From assembly GCA_007922195.1 (NCBI GenBank), contig ML681996.1, forward strand, positions 19,790,073 through 19,854,072: a stretch of DNA of 64,000 nucleotides. Direction: 5' to 3'. Below the pieces are notes generated by a model, which had not been told where the DNA came from, ran no database searches, and saw only the letters and a list, made by a program, of their open reading frames with translations. Numbering within the stretch: position 1 is the stretch's first letter; every line of letters begins with the position of its first letter. Source of the stretch: Podocnemis expansa. Lineage: Eukaryota; Chordata; Testudines; Podocnemididae. Both the position numbers and the translations under genes were made by a program. Of this stretch, positions 57,551-64,000 are shown piece after piece.

Positions 57551-57813
57551 GAACTGGCCAGATGATAGCCACTGCTTCTAAACAAATTATAAGAATTCAA
57601 AATTTTTGTTCTACCTTAGAACAAAACCAAAACTTACAAATACTTTCATAAAAGAGAACAGTTTGGAAACATCGGATTTCAGATTGAAAATATCAGGCTT
57701 TGATTCAGCTCTTTTTTTACAAAAAATCCACTCATTACTTGAAACATTTCATCTGCTACAAAAAGCCATTCTGACCAAAATGCATTTAGAGAAAAATGTT
57801 CTGACCAGCTCTG
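57551..57813. mobile_element. hAT-like MITE, CAGARCTGGYCAGA ends
   Basis: It starts CAGAACTGGCCAGA and ends TCTGACCAGCTCTG (inverse agrees at 12 of 14). Flanks tctattta and ttttctta agree at 5 of 8. It is AT-rich, noncoding, and ends about 25 bp before DIRS copy 2. Confidence 0.6.
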
Positions 57814-57964
57814 TTTTCTTATTTCTATCATAATGATGGTTCTTCTTCGAGCGCTGCTCGGATGCATTCAGTAATAGTTATCTCCATGCCGGAGCACCGG
57901 ATTGGCTGGAAAACTTTTGTCCTAGGCTGTCAGGAGAGGGTAGGCAGCCTCCGCCCCTCGCATC

Positions 57965-57990
57965 ACCCCGTGGCTATATATATGGCCGCC
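57965..57990 (+). promoter_or_regulatory. TATA-like motif in the DIRS terminal repeat
   Basis: 'Cgtggctatatatatggccg' lies in the left repeat about 130 bases from the terminus and upstream of gag. The equivalent 'atggctatatatgtggctgc' is at 42407 in copy 1, and the inverse is in both right repeats. Conservation in all four repeats suggests the promoter. Function is inferred. Confidence 0.55.
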
Positions 57991-58172
57991 TCCCGACCCC
58001 TCCTCAGTTTCATTTCTTCCACCTTAGGCGTCATATCTGGAACGTCCACTCCTTGCTAATGCAAGCAGCCTGTCCTTCTCCTTTGAGCTTTTCACCTGAC
58101 TGGGAACACCTCTTTGTGGACATAGTTCCACCACAGGAGACTTCCACTGTCGGGCCAGAACATCATCGAATA

Positions 58173-60021
58173 TGCCAGGGTTTAAATCCTGCTCTGAGAG
58201 TGGCAAGGCCTTCCCCCGGGATGCTCCCATGGGAAGTACCTCCGGTGCCTAGGCAAAGACCACCTGGTCTCAGCCTGTTCCCTATGTCTCTCCTTTAAAC
58301 CTTGGACCATCAAGGAGAGGGAACAACGGCGCCGAGCTTTAGCCTTTGAGCAGGCTCGGCACTCTTCACCTGAGGTTTCGGGTTCCCGCCCAGCACCAGG
58401 CCCCAGCTCGGCACCAGAGCCCACACAGCACCATACCACCGGTAGCTGCCGCAGCAAAACCTCGGTGTCGACTCTGGCACCTTGGCACCAACCCAAAATC
58501 CTGGCACCTCGGCACCGCTCAACGTAGCCCCCGGCACAGTCTGGTATCGCCAGTACCCAGATCACCCCAGTGGCACAGCTTGGTACCACCAGTACCCGGA
58601 TCACTCCGGCGCCAGTGGCCCGGTACAACCCGGTGTCACTGGTGCCGAGTTCACCTCAGCACTGACCGCAGTCACTCTCGGCACTGCAGACTTGGTACAG
58701 CCTGGTACTGCCAGAGCAGGAGCCCTCCCACCCAGGCAGTCCCCCTTCCCTAGGTGAGGGCTTGCCACAGGGCAGCTCGGAGTCGCTCCTCGTGCCATCA
58801 ACCCCTGAAGCGATGGAGGCTGCTCGAGCCCTCCTCCTACTTCCCAAACCATCTGCCCCAATCCCAGCCAGAAGGGGCAAACCGGCCTTTACATCCAAGG
58901 CCTGGGTCCATCGTGGGCATTGCTCTCCCTCGCCATACAGCACTCCATCGTCTACTCCATTGGGCCCCGGTACCATAGGGCCATCCCCACGGCAACATAT
59001 CACCTTGTCGTCTCAAGTACCGCCCCTGGAGTCTCGGTCTCCTTCCCCCACTTCCAGCCTGAAGGAAGGGCCATCAAGGGGTTCCAAGCAACCTTGGAGC
59101 CACACTTCGGCACCATCGCCATTCCGTTTCCACCCACAGGAATTGTCCCCCTGGGAGATTTCCTCCCCATCACGGCGAGCTCCCGGTACCACCCTGTCCC
59201 TGGCACCGGGTTCCTATATGGGGAATCTGTCTGCACAGTTTGACTTGTTGCGCTGTGCTACAGCCCATCTTGGAATGGAGGTACAGCCCTCGGGTCCCCC
59301 TCTGGATACCCTCTTCAGGCCAGCCTTTGCCTCGGCAGAACCCCTTACAGTCCCACTTCACCTGAGCATCCAGGACCTCACGTCGTCCCAGTGGCAGAGC
59401 CCAAGCTCTACCACCCTGGTTTTGGACATGATGAGCATTAAATACCAGGTCCCCAAATTGGACTTGCCTTCTCTCACCAACCACCCGGTTCCACCGAGGG
59501 ACATGGTGCAAATGGTGCTAGGCCTGGGGGAGCCCCCAGCGACCCCCTCCCATATTCCAGAGAAGCCAGGGAACTGGACCTCTTGTGTTGTACGGTCTGC
59601 TCCTCCTCGGCCTTCCAGCTATGGGTGGCAAACAACCAAGCCATAACCATCAGATACTTGCTGGATGTATGGGAGTTGGGTCACGAAATTCCGACCTTTG
59701 CTCCCACCAGAGGCCAGAGAGAAGTATGCTGCCTTTCTAAAGGAAGGTAACATAATCTCCTAGGACCTCCTCCTCTCGACCCGTGACGTGGTGGATACAG
59801 CCACCTGCACTATGGCCTCAGCGGTAACTATCTGCCAAATGGCCTGGCTCAGGGAAGCTAAAGTGCCCCCTAATGCACAGCAGGTGGTCCTTGACCTGCC
59901 TTTCAGAGGGGATGCCCTGTTCCCTCCAGAAAACCTATCTGTGGAGGGCACCACTCAGGACCCCAGGGGAGAGGCCAAATACTTAGGCCTTCTCCCTCCC
60001 AGACCCGACCCTCCCACGTAG
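58173..60021 (+). pseudogene. DIRS gag (LAP2-alpha-like), copy 2
   Basis: MPGFKSCSESGKAFPRDAP at 58173 is the same start as in the 35.8 kb fragment, but the second Cys of the first CxxC pair is now Ser, and a shift follows. The middle is Ser/Pro-rich; 58762-59646 is open for 294 codons. The C-terminal block resumes in another frame: LLPPEAREKYAAFLKEG, a stop at 59761, then VDTATCTMASAVTICQMAWL and VVLDLPFRGDALFPPENLS (59.8-59.95 kb), the conserved end of this gag family. At least three shifts or stops make it nonfunctional. Confidence 0.75.
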
Positions 60022-62649
60022 ACCTTTTGGGGTGACACCCTCTCCCCTCCAATTCCCACTCATCTACATCATTGTGGGAATACAGGCAAGCCTTTTTCTT
60101 CACCGCTACCATCCCATTGCTAAGGTGCTGAGACTTCTTCCTCCCTCTCATCTGTATGGAAGGTGCCCGTCCAATTGGCTGCCATCCTATTCTTGAGATA
60201 TCCAGGATGCAATAGATTTCAGTGCATCATTGCAGTGAACAGTCAACGCCCTCTCCCTCCCTTTGGGGTGGTGGGGGGAACGGGTTTGATTGGGACCAGC
60301 TTCCTCTTGGGATACTGCCACCATGGGCACACTAACTCTGGCTGTGTACCCTTCCTGATCTTGGGTGGATACGGGCCATGCCAGCCAAACCCCTCTGCAC
60401 CGTCAGTACACCTGTACCGAGGCACACTCCTAGACATCCTCGGCAGCTGCTACTTTGGGCACCCAGGGTGGATCCGCCCCTCCCTTTTTTCCCTCAGGTA
60501 CCCCTCAACCGACAACCCCTGCTCTGGTTCGCGACAGGATGGGTCTTGCCAGGGACGAGAAGCACGTCTCGTAGTAGCCCCAGCTACGGCTGCAGAGGCT
60601 CCGACACATGCAGACATGGTGTTCATCGGGACGCAGAACCACTTCTGTTTACCCAAATGCCCTACAACATGAATGCCCCATTCCTGTTCCTAGGTCGGGG
60701 GGACACCCTCCCCTTGCTAGCATACCATCGACATGCCCAGTAGACCAGCTCTACTGAGGCTCTTGACACCTTGGCTCAATGAGAACCTCCACTATGCTAC
60801 CCGTCAAGCGGGATGCATTCATATCATCATGGTGAACCTTAGACTCCAGGGAAGGCCAAGGCAGAGTGGTCCAACCCCTGCCACCCCATAGCCCCCTTCG
60901 TCACAGAAGCTGAGGCCCTGTAACAGCCCCTTCCCTTGTGGGCAACCTCAGTCGTTATCAGGACAGCTTATTCAGGGAGTCCTTGTCCTAGGCCCACCCT
61001 AACAGAAGTGGTGGCCAGTCCTCCTCATATCTTCCCCTTCCTCTCCCACTTCACCTGCAAAGCAGAGACCTAGTGTACCTGACTTGGAACCTTCAAGACC
61101 AGGGAACTTATAGGGACAGCACCAATGTCGCTTTTCCATGGCAGGGGAGCAGCAGTGGGATACCTTATCTTGAGCCTTCTAACATCAGCCCCCACTTTCG
61201 CGGCATCAATCCCCCATCATAGGCGGGTGAAAGGCTGCACTCCAGGCATGGAAGCTCCTCCACCAAGTTGCTTGTAACTGCCCTCCCCAGGCTCCCTGCC
61301 TTTTAGACACACATACCCTGGCAGAGGGCACTTGCCCTTGGGTGCGCTTTGACCCACTATACTTGCTTGGGGATCTGCAGTTCAAACCGGGGGGTCACCT
61401 CCATGTGGTGTTGGTGATGACCTTATGAGGACAGTTGTTTCCCTCACCTCCTTGAGGGACCAGATTTTATATGTGTGCTCATATATATGTAGTAGATAGA
61501 GAGAAACAGGTCAGAATTCCTGTTTTTCTGAAGTACTCAGAAATTCAGAGGCTTGTTTCTCCTACAAGGAATGCCATCCGGTTTCCCAGTTGGACATAAC
61601 CCTATGCATTGGGTTCTCTAAACCCAGGGTAGCTTTGCGTTACCGCAGTTGATACTCTGTTCGCAGCTTCACTTCCTAGCTGGTCGGAAGGTGATTGCCC
61701 CTTCCCCTGGCAACCCTATTTTTGGGGTAGCGCTGCTTCAGCTTGTCGTTCCCCTGATGCTCATGTATGCACAATGTAGCTATGGCAATATCCTTCTTTG
61801 GTGGTGCCCTAGGCACGCGAGACCATATTCCTAAGATGGCGTCACTACGAGCCCTTTGGCCACGTCGACTGGGTGGCCAAGCAGTAGCTGGCATTGTTCC
61901 CTGACTTCCCTTCCCCGTTTCTCATACAGTCCTCGTGTTGCTGGAATCCCACAGGATTACAGACTGAAAGCAGGCTCTTCCCGTGAGTTCTCACGCTACC
62001 AAGGCTCTTATAGGTAGAAACCATCAGTACCAGCTCAGGCCATCATGCCACCTCATGGGTGCTAGTGTCCTGGAGTACCCCTCCAGCGAGAAACCCGAAT
62101 TCCTGTACCATGCTTGGCTGGAAGCGCGCACTTTGCATACTAACTTGAGGTCCTGTAGCTGGCATACCCTGTGCCTCCCACCGCACCACTTTTGGCTTTG
62201 GCCTTCAGTGTTCTGGCTTAACGTGTCTTGCTCAGACCCCTCTCGATTGAACTCGGGGTCCCCTTTCCCCAATGCAACTATGTAATTTCACTCCTACTCT
62301 CACTGACCAGGCCCCGCTAGGGCTGGTCATGGCCAGTCCAAGGGATAAAGTTCCTCCCTCTTGCGGCTACCTGCGTAGTCCGCAGCTGCCCTGGCTAGAC
62401 CATGAATTTTTAGATCCCGGCTTGGGCCTTGATGTGCTCAGTCCATGGGATAATGTTCATCCCTTCCATGGTTTCCTGTGCGGGCTACACTTATTATGGC
62501 TAACCCCACACCCATGGCCTCCAGCGTTTTCTGTACGAGCTCATGCTGTAAGGCCCTATGGCCAGGCACTTATCTTCTGGTCTTCATACCTTGTGCTATA
62601 CCACTTAGGTGGAGCATCCAAATGCAACCCTGTCTGTTTTCATGTTTGA

Positions 62650-62775
62650 AATCAAATCAAATCAAATCATAGGGCTGGAAGGGACCTCGTGAGATCATCG
62701 AGTCCAACCCCCTGGGAATTGAACCCAGGACCGTCTGCATGTTAAGCAGAGGTGTCAGCCACTACACTATGTTGC
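62650..62775 (-). mobile_element. Short tRNA-headed SINE with CR1-like tail
   Basis: Read on minus from 62775: a tRNA-like head with 'tagtgtagtggctgacacc' (A-box region), an anticodon arm TCTGC-TTAACAT-GCAGA with AAC in the anticodon position (Val-like), and the B-box 'ggttcaattcc'. It passes directly into 'gggggttggactcgatgatc' and 'gaggtcccttccagccctatgattt', a CR1-type 3' end, then (GATTT)n. The total is only about 126 bp. It is not a functional tRNA gene, since there is no acceptor-stem pairing after the T arm. Confidence 0.8.
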
Positions 62776-63029
62776 ATTCTTCATCCTCGTTATGGTGACC
62801 TTGGTCCGCCCTGCCCACACTCATATGTCCTAGCATGTTCAGCCCTGCCCCTGACTTTGAGTTGGCCCTCAGTTGTTGATTCTTCGGTGCCATGCCAAAA
62901 GCCATGTTCGTTTCTTGGCTCTGGTTAGAATCTTGCTTGCTGGGCTTCTTCCCATCTGGGGCATTTTGCTGTGCTGAAGGCAGAAGACCCAACTCCACCC
63001 ACCATCCATCAGCATGGCTAGCAGTCACC

Positions 63030-63125
63030 TATTACTGAATGCATCCAAGCAGCGCTTGAAGAAGAACGGTGGGTTACTCACCAGTAACTGTCCTTCTTTG
63101 AGATGGGATGCTTGGATCCATTCAG
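63030..63125. repeat. DIRS internal complementary region, copy 2
   Basis: 'Gcatccaagcagcgcttgaa' plus 'gaagaac' complements the left terminus (57839-57866). 'Gtgggttactcaccagtaac' plus 'tgtccttctttgagatggg' complements the right terminus (63325-63365). The two are adjacent, as DIRS circular-junction templates are. Confidence 0.9.
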
Positions 63126-63365
63126 GTCCCTCTCCTCCATCCCTGCATCTGGAGTTGGCGACTCTGAGGAACTGAGGAGGGGTTGGGAGGCAGCCGTATA
63201 TATAGCCACGGGGTGGTGCGAGGGGCGGAGGCTGCCTACCCTCTCCTGACAGGCTAGGACAAAAGTTTTCCGGCCAATCTGGCACTCCAGCATGGAGACA
63301 ACTATTACTGAATGGATCCAAGCTGCCCATCTCAAAGAAGGACGGTTACTGGTGAGTAACCCACC

Positions 63366-63993
63366 ATTCACAACCTGTGGCCTGGGGTCCCAAAGTAGCC
63401 TGCAGGAGCTTGCAAAGTGACCCTGAACTCCCCTCCTGCTGGCTGCAAAATGGAGGTATAGCATGTTTCTGTGAGACTAAAAGACTGATGGAGGCTCCTT
63501 GCCACAGCCAAGGGGATGGGAGATCAGTGTTCCCCAATCCCTGTCTGTAGCAGGGAGGATGGTGAAGCACTTCACTTAGGTCCAAAGATTCTGGAGTCCC
63601 TGCTGGAGCCAGAGGGAAGGGAGATCAGTGTCCCCCTGCTCCAGTTCCAGCAGAGATCAATGTGTTCTGCATGACTCCTTTGGTGCTGGGATCTTTGCTG
63701 GAGCCAGGGAGAAGGAAGCACTGAGCTTCCAACCCTCTAGCTGCAGAATGGAACGACTGCCCAGGGACCCAGCTGGAGCATGCGGGGCTACATAATGCAT
63801 GTGATTTCTCCGCTACAGGGAGGGAGACAGGAGATCAGTGCGGAGGAAAGCAGGCTCCTTGCTGAACTCATTCTGTCTGGCTGCAAAATGAGGAACAAAT
63901 AGGGAGAGGAGGTCTGCTGACTGAGACTTGTGGCCCTTCAGAGTTATAAAACTTTATCTTTGGCCCTCAAGCCAAAAATGTTGGGAACCACTT
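63366..63993. mobile_element. hAT-type element, CAGYGGTTCCCAA family, copy 3, left end damaged
   Basis: 'Attcacaacctgtggcctgg' and 'ggtcccaaagtagcctgcag' at the left and 'gccctcaagccaaaaatgtt' plus 'gggaaccactt' at the right match the copies at 756-1430 and 17938-18347. The first bases are lost at the junction with DIRS copy 2 and the last base of the terminus is changed. The window ends a few bases later. Confidence 0.7.
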
Positions 63994-64000
63994 TATTATA

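Larger units (their letters stand above)
57839..63365 (+). mobile_element. DIRS-like retrotransposon copy 2
   Basis: Left inverted terminal repeat 57839-58016 and right repeat about 63176-63365 are inverse copies over roughly 150 bp with only scattered differences (for example 'gtaatagttatctccatgcc' against 'ggagacaactattac', and 'cccctcctcag' against 'ctgaggagggg'). The outermost 25 bases differ between ends, and both are represented in the internal complementary region at 63030-63125. Gag occupies 58.1-60.0 kb. From 60.0 to 63.0 kb I can read no intact RT, RNase H or recombinase. A possible relic is DAFIHIIMVNLR near 60.81 kb, resembling a DIRS RT block. A tRNA-headed SINE is inserted at 62.65 kb. 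Confidence 0.87.

Noticed and set aside
62700..62775. Functional tRNA-Val gene on minus
   Set aside because: The T-arm region passes into a CR1-type tail with no 3' acceptor strand; it is a SINE head.
42327..63365. The two DIRS copies and intervening DNA as one large inverted or palindromic unit, or a CRISPR-like array
   Set aside because: Both DIRS copies are in the same orientation and explained individually. No regularly spaced short repeats with unique spacers occur anywhere in the window.

Overview
This 64 kb window looks like intergenic or intronic DNA from a large vertebrate genome. The repeat mix is CR1 LINEs with the typical 3' end, long-inverted-repeat Penelope elements, DIRS elements with a LAP2-alpha-like gag, MIR-type SINE and many hAT MITEs. 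That mix suggests a non-avian sauropsid, most likely a turtle. This assignment is an inference from the repeats, because I recognise no host protein-coding gene. Everything with recognisable coding capacity belongs to a mobile element.

Layout. From 1 to 5.4 kb there are two hAT-type MITE families in AT-rich DNA. From 5.4 to 14.3 kb there is a composite: a minus-strand Tx1-like (L1/Tx1 group) non-LTR element with an uninterrupted 1118-codon frame, flanked by 44-bp direct repeats, abutting a nearly full-length plus-strand CR1 (5'UTR repeats, esterase-type ORF1, endonuclease/RT ORF2, canonical 3' end). From 15.5 to 18.9 kb there are old LINE remains, one of them split by a hAT. From 20.2 to 23.0 kb there are two terminal-inverted-repeat elements. 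The second is 2.28 kb and encodes an apparent two-exon Myb/SANT-like protein but no visible transposase. Short relatives of it lie at 54.5 and 57.0 kb, each with a 3-bp target duplication.

From 23 to 28 kb nothing is recognisable. From 28.3 to 35.3 kb there are a Penelope-like element with a GIY-YIG remnant between long inverted repeats, hAT elements, a MIR and a CR1 remnant. From 35.4 to 36.3 kb there is a DIRS fragment between 51-bp direct repeats. DIRS copy 1 (42.3-48.5 kb) and DIRS copy 2 (57.8-63.4 kb) both keep inverted terminal repeats and the internal complementary region that defines DIRS, but their pol parts are decayed. Copy 1 contains a GC-rich insertion with a hAT inside it (perfect 8-bp duplication). 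Copy 2 contains a tRNA-headed, CR1-tailed SINE.

The most interesting items are the Tx1-like/CR1 composite with a 20-bp repeat at its 5' junction and a 3' hairpin, the Myb-only TIR family with palindromic TTGTTTCGAAACAA arrays, and the two DIRS copies. Boundaries not anchored by terminal repeats or target duplications are approximate.
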